This document shows positions 1-7,399 of a stretch of DNA of 17,721 bases, piece after piece. The translations under genes and the position numbers were made by a program. Source of the stretch: an uncultured Porphyromonas sp. (GTDB lineage Bacteria; Bacteroidota; Bacteroidia; Bacteroidales; Porphyromonadaceae); the NCBI GenBank assembly GCA_900554935.1, contig USJF01000007.1, positions 1-17,721 of the forward strand, read 5' to 3'. The notes beneath the pieces were generated by a model. It was not told where the DNA came from. It saw only the letters and a list, made by a program, of their open reading frames with translations, and ran no database searches. How positions within the stretch are numbered: the first letter of the stretch is position 1; every line of letters starts with the position of its first letter.

Positions 1-944
1 ACCAGATCTACACCATGGCAGTAGAGGAGCTCAGTCGTGTTTGTGCTACCACAGGAGTAGTGTTATCGGCGCATAGCTCACTCTGCTGTGACCCAATTAT
101 GTTCTTTGGTACGCCCGAGCAGAAGGAGCGCTACCTTCCACGCCTAGCCTCTGGTGAGTGGATAGGAGCTTTCGGACTTACCGAGCCGAATGCAGGTACC
201 GACGCTGCAGGACAGCAGACCTTCGCTGTAGAGGAGGAGGATCACTACGTACTCAATGGCAATAAGATCTTCATCACCAATGCCGAGTATGCCCACGTCT
301 ACATTATCTTTGCCATGACCGATAAGAGCCTTGGCAATAAGGGCATCTCCGCCTTCATCGTTGAGAAAGACTTCCCAGGCTTTTCAGTTGGTAAGAAGGA
401 GCTAAAGATGGGTATCCGTGGCTCAGCAACTTGCGAGCTAGTGATGGAGAATTGCATCGTACCTAAGGAGAATCTTCTTGGTCGAGTAGGGCAAGGCTTC
501 AAAGTAGCTATGAAGACCCTTGATGGTGGTCGTATTGGTATCGCTTCACAAGCATTAGGTATCGCTCGTGGCGCTATGGAGGAGACTGTAAAATACACCA
601 AAGAGCGTAAGCAATTTGGTCGTAGCATCTCAAAGTTTCAGAACACCCAATTCCAGCTTGCCGACCTTGAGGCACGTATTGAATGTGCTTCGCTGCTCGT
701 ACGTAAAGCAGCTTGGTGCAAAGATAATGACCAGCCTTATTCCGTTCCAGCTGCCCGTGCAAAGCTCTATTGCGCAGAGACCGCTATGGCGATGACCGAA
801 AAGGCAGTCCAGTTCCACGGTGGATATGGTTACACCCGTGAGTATCCAGTAGAGCGAATGATGCGTGATGCCAAGATTACTGAGATCTACGAAGGTACCA
901 GCGAGGTACAGCGTATGGTGATTGCAGCTAATCTATTGAAGTAA
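1..944 (+). CDS. bcd: Butyryl-CoA dehydrogenase (short-chain acyl-CoA dehydrogenase), 5' end missing
   Basis: This flavoenzyme reduces crotonyl-CoA to butyryl-CoA, taking electrons from EtfAB, in the cytoplasm. The reading frame is open to the left window edge (first full codon at position 3, reading Gln-Ile-Tyr-Thr before the Met at 15). That Met is therefore internal. Family members are about 380 residues, so roughly the first 70 lie outside the window. Visible family features are the flavin-contacting GAFGLTEPNAGTD segment, the arginine-rich KERKQFGRSISKFQ segment, the FHGGYGYTREYPVERMMRDA stretch, and the C-terminal IYEGTSEVQ motif. The Glu of that motif (residue 293 counted from the Met at 15) is the expected catalytic base of short-chain butyryl-CoA dehydrogenases. 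It is the first visible gene of the operon, with etfB 25 bases downstream, which supports a Bcd-Etf complex. The family is certain; butyryl specificity is inferred from the neighbours and the Glu position. Confidence 0.95.
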   Translation, partial: QIYTMAVEELSRVCATTGVVLSAHSSLCCDPIMFFGTPEQKERYLPRLASGEWIGAFGLTEPNAGTDAAGQQTFAVEEEDHYVLNGNKIFITNAEYAHVYIIFAMTDKSLGNKGISAFIVEKDFPGFSVGKKELKMGIRGSATCELVMENCIVPKENLLGRVGQGFKVAMKTLDGGRIGIASQALGIARGAMEETVKYTKERKQFGRSISKFQNTQFQLADLEARIECASLLVRKAAWCKDNDQPYSVPAARAKLYCAETAMAMTEKAVQFHGGYGYTREYPVERMMRDAKITEIYEGTSEVQRMVIAANLLK

Positions 945-969
945 AAACGAGAAAATACAATCCTGATAT

Positions 970-1758
970 ATGAAGATTTTAGTTTGCATTAAGCAAGTTC
1001 CAGATACCACTGAGATCAAGCTAGATCCAGTCAAAGGTACCCTTATCCGTACTGGCGTACCAAGTATTATGAATCCCGACGATAAGGGAGCTCTCGAGCA
1101 GGCACTCCAGTTCAAGGATCGCTTTGGCGCCGAAGTGCACGTCATCACCATGGGGCCACCACAAGCCAAGGCCGTTCTTTACGAAGCTTTTGGAATGGGC
1201 TGTGATAAAGGCTTCCTCATCACCGACCGCAAGTTTGGTGGTGCTGATACCCTTGCTACCAGCTATACCATCTCCCAAGCTATCAAGTCGCTAGAGCCTT
1301 ATGATGTAATCCTTGCAGGTCGTCAGGCCATTGATGGAGATACCGCGCAGGTAGGTCCACAGATTGCCGAGCAGCTCGACCTTCCACAGATTACCTATGT
1401 AGAGCATGTCGATTTTGATGGTAAGAAGACACTTACCGTCAAGAAAAACCTTGAGGATGGTCACGAATATCTAGAGGTAGACCTCCCTTGTATGCTTACC
1501 TTCTTGGCAGCAGCTTACCAGCCACGCTATATGAATGTCCGCGACATCATGACCGCCTTTGACAAAGAGATTGTAGAGCTCAACTTCGGCTCCTTCCCAG
1601 TTGATGAGGCTCGTTTAGGTCTCAAGGGATCGCCTACCAACGTGAACAAGTCCTTTACCAAGGGCGCCAAGGCTATGGGTACACTCCACGAAGAGCTTAC
1701 ACCAGAGGAGGCTGCTGATATCATCTTAGAAAAACTGCAAGAGAAATTTATTATTTAA
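970..1758 (+). CDS. etfB: Electron transfer flavoprotein, beta subunit
   Basis: This is the small subunit (262 residues, normal length) of the cytoplasmic electron transfer flavoprotein that passes electrons to Bcd. The start at MKILVCIKQVPDT is the classic EtfB N-terminus. Downstream are NPDDKGALEQAL (residues 35-46), the GADTLATSYT segment (91-100) and the nucleotide-binding AGRQAIDGDTAQVGP loop (116-130). The DGDTAQ form of that loop is the one I associate with EtfB partners of clostridial-type Bcd. Those can bind FAD here instead of AMP and carry out electron bifurcation; bifurcation cannot be proved from sequence alone. The gene sits between bcd and etfA, only 9 bases before etfA. No Shine-Dalgarno is apparent and the leader is A/T-rich, as is usual in Bacteroidota. 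Confidence 0.96.
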   Translation: MKILVCIKQVPDTTEIKLDPVKGTLIRTGVPSIMNPDDKGALEQALQFKDRFGAEVHVITMGPPQAKAVLYEAFGMGCDKGFLITDRKFGGADTLATSYTISQAIKSLEPYDVILAGRQAIDGDTAQVGPQIAEQLDLPQITYVEHVDFDGKKTLTVKKNLEDGHEYLEVDLPCMLTFLAAAYQPRYMNVRDIMTAFDKEIVELNFGSFPVDEARLGLKGSPTNVNKSFTKGAKAMGTLHEELTPEEAADIILEKLQEKFII

Positions 1759-1767
1759 GAAGCGACT

Positions 1768-2775
1768 ATGGAACAATATAAAGGTATACTAGTATTTGCA
1801 GAGCAGCGCAATGGCATCGTTCAGAATGTCGCCTTTGAGCTACTCGGAAAAGCCCGCGACCTTGCTGATTCGATCAATGAAAAGGTAACCGCTGTGCTCC
1901 TTGGCAAGGGCGTAGAGCATCTTTCAGAGCAATTGATTCATGCAGGTGCCGATAAGGTATTAGTGGTAGACCACGACCTATTGAAAGATTATATCACAGA
2001 GCCTTATGCAGAGGCTATCTGCCATATCGTCCACACCTACAAGCCAGAGATCGTACTTCTAGGAGCTACCACCATCGGCCGTGACCTTGGCCCAAGGGTC
2101 TCTTCTAGGCTACACACTGGTCTTACTGCTGATTGTACCTCATTAGACATCAATGAAGATCGCAATCTACTCATGACCCGTCCAGCCTTTGGTGGCAACC
2201 TCATGGCTACTATCATTTGTAAGAATAATCGACCACAGATGTCTACCGTTCGCCCAGGTGTGATGCGCCGTAAGCCAAGTGACTCCAATCGTAAGGGTGA
2301 AGTAGAGAAAGTAGAGGTCCCCTTTGACGTAGAGAAGTGCCAGAGAGTACGCCTTATCCGCAAAGAGACCGAAACCAAGACGCTTATTGATATTACTGAG
2401 GCCAACGTGCTCGTTTCTGGCGGTCGTGGCGTAGGTACTGGCAATGGCTTTAGCAAATTGCAAGAGTTGGCCGAGACCCTCAACGCCGAGGTTGCTTCAT
2501 CCCGTGCTATGGTAGATGCTGGGCTGATAGGTCACGAGCGACAGGTAGGTCAGACCGGTAAGACCGTTCGTCCCGACCTTTACCTTGCCTTAGGTATTTC
2601 CGGGGCGATTCAGCACCTAGCAGGTATGGAGGAGAGCGAGTATATCATCGCTGTAAATAAGGATAAGTTTGCACCAATCTTCCAAGTAGCCGACCTAGGA
2701 GTAGTAGGTGACCTTCATAAGATTGTGCCTATCCTCACTCAAAAACTCCAAGCTCTCCAAGATAAGGAGAAGTGA
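1768..2775 (+). CDS. etfA: Electron transfer flavoprotein, alpha subunit
   Basis: This is the large Etf subunit, 335 residues, carrying the electron-transferring FAD in its C-terminal domain. The N-terminus has the EQRNG...ELLGKARDLAD pattern (residues 12-34) typical of Etfs paired with acyl-CoA dehydrogenases in anaerobes. The C-terminal FAD-binding domain is complete: VSGGRGVGTGNGF (216-228), the SSRAMVDAG arginine segment (244-252), RQVGQTGKTV (258-267), GISGAIQHLAGM (276-287) and the FQVADLGVVGD stretch (305-315). It ends in TGA at 2773-2775, one base before the crotonase start, so etfA and crt are almost certainly translationally coupled. Together with EtfB it would link Bcd to NADH and possibly ferredoxin. 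Confidence 0.96.
   Translation: MEQYKGILVFAEQRNGIVQNVAFELLGKARDLADSINEKVTAVLLGKGVEHLSEQLIHAGADKVLVVDHDLLKDYITEPYAEAICHIVHTYKPEIVLLGATTIGRDLGPRVSSRLHTGLTADCTSLDINEDRNLLMTRPAFGGNLMATIICKNNRPQMSTVRPGVMRRKPSDSNRKGEVEKVEVPFDVEKCQRVRLIRKETETKTLIDITEANVLVSGGRGVGTGNGFSKLQELAETLNAEVASSRAMVDAGLIGHERQVGQTGKTVRPDLYLALGISGAIQHLAGMEESEYIIAVNKDKFAPIFQVADLGVVGDLHKIVPILTQKLQALQDKEK
2764..2770 (+). promoter_or_regulatory. Shine-Dalgarno-like site for the crotonase gene
   Basis: AAGGAGA lies inside the last codons of etfA, 6 bases before the ATG at 2777. Most genes here lack such a site. It supports 2777 (or the immediately following ATG at 2780) as the crotonase start rather than the in-frame ATG at 2708 deep inside etfA. 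It also fits translational coupling between etfA and crt. Confidence 0.5.
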
Positions 2776-2776
2776 G

Positions 2777-3544
2777 ATGATGGAGTATCAGACCATTAAA
2801 GTGGATGGTAATGGGGCAATAGCCACCATTACCATCCACCGTCCCGAAGCCCTTAATGCACTTTCCACTCAAGTGCTAGAGGAGCTAGGCGATGCACTCA
2901 ATCATCTAGACGCCTCCACACGAGTCTTGATCATCACTGGGGCGGGGCGTAGCTTCGTAGCTGGTGCTGATATTAGCGAGATGTCGCACTTCACCCCAGA
3001 GGAGGCTCTAGCTTTCGGTATGAGTGGGGCGAAGGTTTTTCGCCAGCTAGAGCTTCTTTCCATACCAGTAATAGCCGCAGTCAATGGCTTTGCACTAGGT
3101 GGCGGTTGTGAGCTAGCTATGGCATGCGACTTCCGTATTGCTTCCGAAAAAGCCAAGTTTGGCCAGCCAGAAGTAGGGCTTGGTATCCCTCCTGGCTTTA
3201 GTGGTACTCAGCGTCTTCCTCGCCTAGTAGGTGAAGGGGTAGCGAGTGAATTGATCTTCACCGCGCGTATTATTCCAGCAGATGAGGCTCTTCGCATAGG
3301 CCTTGTCAATAGAGTAGTCTCTTCGGAAGAGTTACTTTCTACCGTCCAAGCAATTGCCGAGGAGATTGCCTCCAAATCGCCACACGCTGTAGCCCTCTCC
3401 AAGATGGCTATTCAGCGAGGAATGCAGGCCGATATCGACACCGCTATTGCGATTGAAAACCACCTCTTTAGCAACGCCTTCGCCTCTCCCGAGCAAAAGG
3501 AAGGGATGAGTGCTTTTCTGGAGAAGCGGACACCAAAGTTCTAA
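2777..3544 (+). CDS. crt: Enoyl-CoA hydratase / 3-hydroxybutyryl-CoA dehydratase (crotonase)
   Basis: This enzyme dehydrates 3-hydroxybutyryl-CoA to crotonyl-CoA, the substrate of the Bcd encoded upstream. The product is 255 residues, normal for the family. Family marks are HRPEALNALS (21-30), the oxyanion-hole segment GRSFVAGADISEM (57-69) and NGFALGGGCELAMACD (103-118). The last contains Glu112, which matches the first catalytic Glu of crotonases. GQPEVGLGIPPGFSGTQRL (129-147) contains Glu132, matching the second. With both glutamates present, hydratase activity is expected rather than an isomerase-only or hydrolase role. The start at 2777 follows etfA by one base and has a Shine-Dalgarno-like site. 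A longer in-frame start at 2708 would add 23 residues, overlap etfA and not resemble a crotonase N-terminus. crt is the usual symbol in clostridia; Bacteroidota annotations often say only enoyl-CoA hydratase. Confidence 0.94.
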   Translation: MMEYQTIKVDGNGAIATITIHRPEALNALSTQVLEELGDALNHLDASTRVLIITGAGRSFVAGADISEMSHFTPEEALAFGMSGAKVFRQLELLSIPVIAAVNGFALGGGCELAMACDFRIASEKAKFGQPEVGLGIPPGFSGTQRLPRLVGEGVASELIFTARIIPADEALRIGLVNRVVSSEELLSTVQAIAEEIASKSPHAVALSKMAIQRGMQADIDTAIAIENHLFSNAFASPEQKEGMSAFLEKRTPKF

Positions 3545-3577
3545 AAACTAAAACCAATAAAAAGATAGCAACACATT

Positions 3578-4423
3578 ATGAAAATCGTAGTACTCGGAAA
3601 TGGCACCATGGGTGCAGGCATAGCACAGACTATGGCACAAAAGTCTATAGCAGTGACCATGAAAGGCCGCTCTACAGAGTCACTAGGTAGAGCAATGGCT
3701 CGTATGGAAAAAGGGCTCAATCGTCAGGTAGATAAAGGCCGTATGAGCGCAGAGGATCGCGACGCTATCCTCGCTCGCATCACCACCACTACCGACTTTG
3801 AGCAGATCAAAGATGCCGACCTTGTCATCGAAGCAGTGAGTGAGGAGATGGAAGTGAAGAAGGAAATCCTTGCCCATCTCTGCTCTATTCTGAAGCCAGA
3901 AGCGATCATCGCTACCAATACCTCCTCCCTCTCTATCACAGAGCTAGCAGCTGCCACGAAGCGACCAGAGAAGGTGATCGGTATGCACTTCTTCAACCCC
4001 GTTCCAGTGATGAAGTTGGTAGAAGTGATCACAGGTCAGCTTACCTGTGATGCTACCCTCTCCACTGTGCTTCAACTTTGTGAGCAGCTCGGTAAGGTAG
4101 CCGTAAAGGTCAATGAAGCGCCTGGTTTCGTAGTCAATCGTATCCTTATCCCGATGATCAATGAAGCGATTGGCGAGTATGCAGATGGCGTAGCTACAGT
4201 AGAGGAGATTGATACCGCTATGAAGCTTGGTGCCAATCATCCAATGGGTCCACTCGAGCTGGGCGACTTTATCGGGCTTGATGTCTGCCTAGCTATTATG
4301 GAGGTGCTCTTTAATGAGTATGGCGATCCTAAGTACCGCCCTCATACTTTACTGCGTAAGATGGTACGTGCCAACCTCCTTGGTCGCAAGACTGGTAGAG
4401 GTTTCTACGACTACAGCAAGTAA
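3578..4423 (+). CDS. hbd: 3-hydroxybutyryl-CoA dehydrogenase, predicted NADP(H)-preferring
   Basis: This enzyme reduces acetoacetyl-CoA to (S)-3-hydroxybutyryl-CoA, feeding the crotonase encoded just upstream. At 281 residues it is full length for the two-domain, single-function enzyme. The Rossmann glycine motif is GNGTMG (residues 7-12). Catalytic residues match the family: Ser117 in NTSSLSI, His137 in GMHFFNP, Glu149 in KLVEV and Asn187 in FVVNRIL. The [17 protein letters not shown] segment (219-235) and the C-terminal [14 protein letters not shown] are typical of clostridial Hbd. After the second beta strand, where NAD enzymes have an Asp, this protein reads Gly30-Arg31-Ser32. That lacks the negative charge and adds Arg, which suggests NADP(H) binding. 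The gene starts 33 bases after crt and is followed directly by a strong terminator, so it ends the operon. Confidence 0.95.
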   Translation: MKIVVLGNGTMGAGIAQTMAQKSIAVTMKGRSTESLGRAMARMEKGLNRQVDKGRMSAEDRDAILARITTTTDFEQIKDADLVIEAVSEEMEVKKEILAHLCSILKPEAIIATNTSSLSITELAAATKRPEKVIGMHFFNPVPVMKLVEVITGQLTCDATLSTVLQLCEQLGKVAVKVNEAPGFVVNRILIPMINEAIGEYADGVATVEEIDTAMKLGANHPMGPLELGDFIGLDVCLAIMEVLFNEYGDPKYRPHTLLRKMVRANLLGRKTGRGFYDYSK

Positions 4424-4450
4424 GATATTCCCTCCCATACGAATACCAGA

Positions 4451-4491
4451 AGATGGTGAAGTGGCTACAGTCACTTCACCATCTTTTTTTT
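4451..4491 (+). terminator. Rho-independent terminator of the butyryl-CoA operon
   Basis: A perfect 13-bp stem (4451-4463 with 4472-4484) encloses an 8-base loop and runs straight into a run of eight T (4484-4491). It begins 27 bases after the hbd stop codon. This is the clearest intrinsic terminator in the window and marks the operon end. Confidence 0.93.
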
Positions 4492-4713
4492 ATGCCCATT
4501 CAAAAGAGAGACTGTAGCGAGACGCTACAGCAATGGTCTCTAGAGACTGTTGCACGAAGGCGATCTGCTTCGTTGCTTTCGGAATTCGGGCTCGGTCACG
4601 TACGTGAGTACGCACTCCCTTCGGTCTCATCCTTTTGTGTGTGCCTGGTGCCCTACATACACCTTGCCGTCAGCGCCTTGCAACTCATCCTTCACACAAC
4701 ATTCTCTATTAAT

Positions 4714-4734
4714 GACCTCCCCTCGTGGGCGGTC
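4714..4734. repeat. Hairpin repeat, copy A
   Basis: Arms 4714-4721 and 4727-4734 pair over 8 bp with one mismatch around the loop CTCGT. The 15 bases at 4714-4728 recur exactly at 7344-7358, on the other side of the outer-membrane protein gene. Confidence 0.5.
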
Positions 4735-4816
4735 AGACGGATCCTCGCCCCCCTCAGTCGGAGGGGCACTAGCCCCGAACGACTAGGGGATCCCGATGCC
4801 GTCCCCTCTTCCCTTA

Positions 4817-4833
4817 CGACCCCTTGTGGGTCG
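4817..4833. repeat. Hairpin repeat, copy B
   Basis: A perfect 6-bp stem (CGACCC with GGGTCG) closes the 5-base loop CTTGT. Layout and loop resemble copies A and C, but the stem sequence differs. It lies downstream of the outer-membrane protein gene, so it could also contribute to 3'-end formation, although no T-tract follows on the - strand. Confidence 0.4.
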
Positions 4834-4886
4834 GACAAATCCATAACCTAGACAAGAGGTAAGATGTTGCTAACTTATTTAAAAGA

Positions 4887-7217
4887 TTAATCTTGAACCT
4901 TTACTACACTGTTGTTGCTATCGTAGTTCTTGAGTCCCCTTCTCATTCGATTCACACGCTTGCCAAAGTCGAGATTCCAGACTACCCCGAGGGTGAGCAT
5001 ATTACCATTCTCTGGAATCTTCACATAGGACTTAAGTGGATTTACCTTGGAGTGGTTGGTAGTTCTATAGGTATCCCCTTCCTTAATTCCCACGTATAGC
5101 ATCTGAGCATAGAGGGTCCAATTATTTTTATTCCACATCAAGGTCAAGCCCATATTGTCACCTGATAGTTGCTCTGTTTCGTTAAAGAGCGTCCTTCCCG
5201 ATTTCGTATAATAGCCAGCAAAGACCAGCTCCTTGTACATTACCTGTGCCGAGATATCCCAGTAGAGGCTATTGAGATAAAGCGGATGATTCCCTACGTT
5301 ACTCTCATGCCGCTTGTAACCCACTGTGGTGTAGAGTGAGAGGCAGTTCATCAGATTGCTAAAGTTGACTTTCCATTCGGCACCATACTGTCGATTGTAC
5401 AGCCCATTGTCGGACTGAAACAAGAAGTACTCCTCTTCGGGCAGATAGGTGACACGGGTGTACAGCGGATGGGTGGTGTGATTGTAGCTTAGGGCTAGAT
5501 TGGTATTGAACTTATCCTTGTGATAATTCATGTTGAGGCGATTGGTAAAGGCGTAGCTCGACTTCAATTCACTATTCCCTGTAAATACAGTCAGTTGGTC
5601 AAACCTCTGCTTGACACTGGATAGCTGAGCTAGTGAAGGGAGGAAGGGGATGAAATTACTATTGAGTGAAAAGGAGAGTCGATTATTGGGATTGTAATAG
5701 AAGCCCACGCTGCTCTGATTTTTGAAGTACTTCTTACGCTGCTCTTTACTTTCAACATAAAAGATCTTCAACCCAGTCCCTAAGCTATACTGAACTTTTG
5801 GATTTAGCCGCCCAGAGATTTGAGCATATAGATAGGTGTTATTCTGCTGCAGTTGGTCGAGATAGCTACTTGGCGATAGGTACTCATTTGTGGTGAATGC
5901 ATATCTATTTTGCAGACCAGTGGTGAGGTAAACCTTTGGGTGCAACGACTTTTGATACATCACTTCGCCAATCAACGACTTGTACTTACTTTCTACGGGG
6001 TTGGAGATCTTGGCTACCTCTGCTCCATTCCTGGTGTCCACCAAATCTCTGTCGTTTCTACCTGTGGATATCGTGCCTAAAAGGTTGGTTTCCAGCTTTG
6101 ATCCATCTCCAAATTGGTGCTGATAAAATAGGTCTAGTGCTGGCAAGTAGCCTCTATATTTGCTTTTTGAGGCTCTATGATAGGGATCTTTATCGGTCTC
6201 AATTATCTGACCTCTGATATTGTTGTACTGTCGGGCAAAAGAATTGCGCCAAGTGGCACTAAATTGGCTCACTTTGCTAGGCTGATAGAGGTAGGTGAAG
6301 TTCAGGTCGTTTGTAAAATAGCCAAATGGGCTCGCCTCCCCCTGAAGGAGCCGAGTGATTTCCTTGGAGTCAGCGATAAACTTCTCCTCACTATCTTTTT
6401 GCCACTTAGGGTAGTTGCGATAAGAAGTGTTGTAATCAATCGAGAAGTCCGACTTTCCTTGATGGTAGCTAGCACTCGCGCTACCATTGACAAATCCTAC
6501 CCAGAGGGCACTCTGCAGGTGACTCCTCACAGAGCCTCCATCGGTTCGCTCCTTTAGGATCACATCTATAATACCCCCAAAACCTTGGTCCAATTCGCGC
6601 ATCGTAGGCATATCGGAGTAATCGACCCTAAGGATAGATTCGGGTTTGAGGTTACGCACTTCAGCAACCGACCGAGGGACGCCATTGATTTTCCATTGAA
6701 TCGGCTTGCCATTTATGGAAGCATTCTTATTGACCTGATCCACCGAAAGCCCCGTTAGTCCTAGATTGTGGAGTAGCGTCATAAAGTCGTGGCTCCCTCT
6801 GATCTGTAACTTCTCGGGGAAAACCAATTGACGATTGTACTGGCGAAGAGAGCCGGTGACCGTCACCTCGTCCAATTGCTTACTATCCTCTACCAGATAG
6901 AGATCTCCGAGGGAGATGCTTCCCTTGCCACCCTCAATCTGTACCGAAATAGGGACATGTCCCACAAAGCTTATCTCCAAGCGACTTTCTTTGCTCTGTT
7001 TGCTAGCGACCGTGAAGTCTCCCTTCTCGTTAGTCGTTGTCCCAGAAATAGTTGTTCCTTCAAGGTCTAGTAGCCGTACCGAAGCCCCAATGACTGCTGT
7101 GGAATCCCTTGAGAAGAGTAGACGCCCCGAGATTTTCACCTCAGTAGCCAATAAGGTGGTGGCTCCAAAAAATAGGAATATAGTCAGGGTCAGGAATCTA
7201 GTAAAGCTCTTTTCCAT
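4887..7217 (-). CDS. TonB-dependent-receptor-like outer membrane beta-barrel protein
   Basis: This 776-residue protein is predicted to sit in the outer membrane. Residues 1-24 look like a signal peptide (hydrophobic core LTLTIFLFFGATTLLA, cut before Thr25). Residues about 27-115 form a CarboxypepD_reg-like beta-sandwich (VKISGRLLF, IGASVRLLDLEG, NEKGDFTV, LEISFVGH) ending in the linker LDEVTVTGS. Residues about 125-225 resemble a TonB plug: FMTLLHNLGLTGLSVD, a WKINGVPRS stretch and GFGGIIDVILKER. The remainder has the alternating aromatic/polar strands of a barrel, and the tail resembles the outer-membrane beta-barrel family common in Bacteroidota. No SusD-like lipoprotein, sigma/anti-sigma pair or TonB gene is adjacent, so the substrate is unknown. 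The ATG at 7217 is the only plausible start: no other in-frame ATG lies between it and the upstream in-frame stop. Confidence is high for the architecture, low for transport function. Confidence 0.85.
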   Translation of the reverse strand: MEKSFTRFLTLTIFLFFGATTLLATEVKISGRLLFSRDSTAVIGASVRLLDLEGTTISGTTTNEKGDFTVASKQSKESRLEISFVGHVPISVQIEGGKGSISLGDLYLVEDSKQLDEVTVTGSLRQYNRQLVFPEKLQIRGSHDFMTLLHNLGLTGLSVDQVNKNASINGKPIQWKINGVPRSVAEVRNLKPESILRVDYSDMPTMRELDQGFGGIIDVILKERTDGGSVRSHLQSALWVGFVNGSASASYHQGKSDFSIDYNTSYRNYPKWQKDSEEKFIADSKEITRLLQGEASPFGYFTNDLNFTYLYQPSKVSQFSATWRNSFARQYNNIRGQIIETDKDPYHRASKSKYRGYLPALDLFYQHQFGDGSKLETNLLGTISTGRNDRDLVDTRNGAEVAKISNPVESKYKSLIGEVMYQKSLHPKVYLTTGLQNRYAFTTNEYLSPSSYLDQLQQNNTYLYAQISGRLNPKVQYSLGTGLKIFYVESKEQRKKYFKNQSSVGFYYNPNNRLSFSLNSNFIPFLPSLAQLSSVKQRFDQLTVFTGNSELKSSYAFTNRLNMNYHKDKFNTNLALSYNHTTHPLYTRVTYLPEEEYFLFQSDNGLYNRQYGAEWKVNFSNLMNCLSLYTTVGYKRHESNVGNHPLYLNSLYWDISAQVMYKELVFAGYYTKSGRTLFNETEQLSGDNMGLTLMWNKNNWTLYAQMLYVGIKEGDTYRTTNHSKVNPLKSYVKIPENGNMLTLGVVWNLDFGKRVNRMRRGLKNYDSNNSVVKVQD

Positions 7218-7294
7218 TACGTTCCGATTGATAGTGTTGTTCCTCCATACAGTATTTCCGTAAAGATAGCCTATTTTCTTGAGACTCTACCCAT

Positions 7295-7302
7295 CAAATC
7301 TA
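7295..7302 (-). promoter_or_regulatory. Candidate -7 box upstream of the outer-membrane protein gene
   Basis: Read on the - strand this is TAGATTTG, an exact match to the Bacteroidota -7 consensus TAnnTTTG, about 77 bases before the start codon. A second, weaker match (TATCTTTA) lies closer to the gene, near 7262-7269. No convincing -33 TTTG element was seen at standard spacing for either, so the assignment is tentative. Confidence 0.35.
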
Positions 7303-7339
7303 AAGAAAAGTTGCACTTCTAGATGCCCCCACCACCACC

Positions 7340-7363
7340 CCACGACCTCCCCTCGTGGAGGAC
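7340..7363. repeat. Hairpin repeat, copy C
   Basis: Two overlapping folds are possible: a perfect 6-bp stem CCACGA/TCGTGG (7340-7345 with 7353-7358), or a 7-bp stem with one mismatch (7344-7350 with 7357-7363). The core 7344-7358 is identical to 4714-4728. The bases between the outer-membrane protein start and here (7218-7339) hold only the candidate promoter elements. Confidence 0.5.
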
Positions 7364-7399
7364 GAACAACCGAATCTAAGACTTATCACTTCCTCTCAA

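Larger units (their letters stand above)
4495..4886. other. Non-coding, palindrome-rich spacer between convergent operons
   Basis: No convincing gene is visible: the open frames here have no recognisable protein features. The stretch is crowded with short inverted repeats. They include a perfect 8-bp stem with 3-base loop (4512-4519 with 4523-4530), a 22-base imperfect palindrome around GTCTCTAGAGAC (4531-4552), a 6-bp stem 4554-4559 with 4568-4573, a 12-base palindrome TCACGTACGTGA (4596-4607) and a 6-bp stem 4750-4755 with 4761-4766. An outer GACGG/CCGTC pair (4736-4740 with 4799-4803) encloses the last. It also holds two hairpins listed separately. It could be a decayed mobile or repetitive element, or a structured RNA; neither is shown. 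No clear T-tract terminator for the gene ending at 4887 was found. Confidence 0.5.

Noticed and set aside
15..17. ATG at 15 as the start of the acyl-CoA dehydrogenase
   Set aside because: The frame is open upstream to the window edge and the protein would lack about 70 residues of a conserved domain, so the gene is cut by the window.
2708..2776. Upstream in-frame ATG for the crotonase gene
   Set aside because: It would add 23 residues unlike any crotonase N-terminus and overlap etfA. The ATG at 2777 has a Shine-Dalgarno-like site.
4453..4851. A + strand open frame of 132 codons after hbd
   Set aside because: It begins inside the operon terminator and runs through dense palindromes. The product shows no recognisable domain, so it is probably chance.
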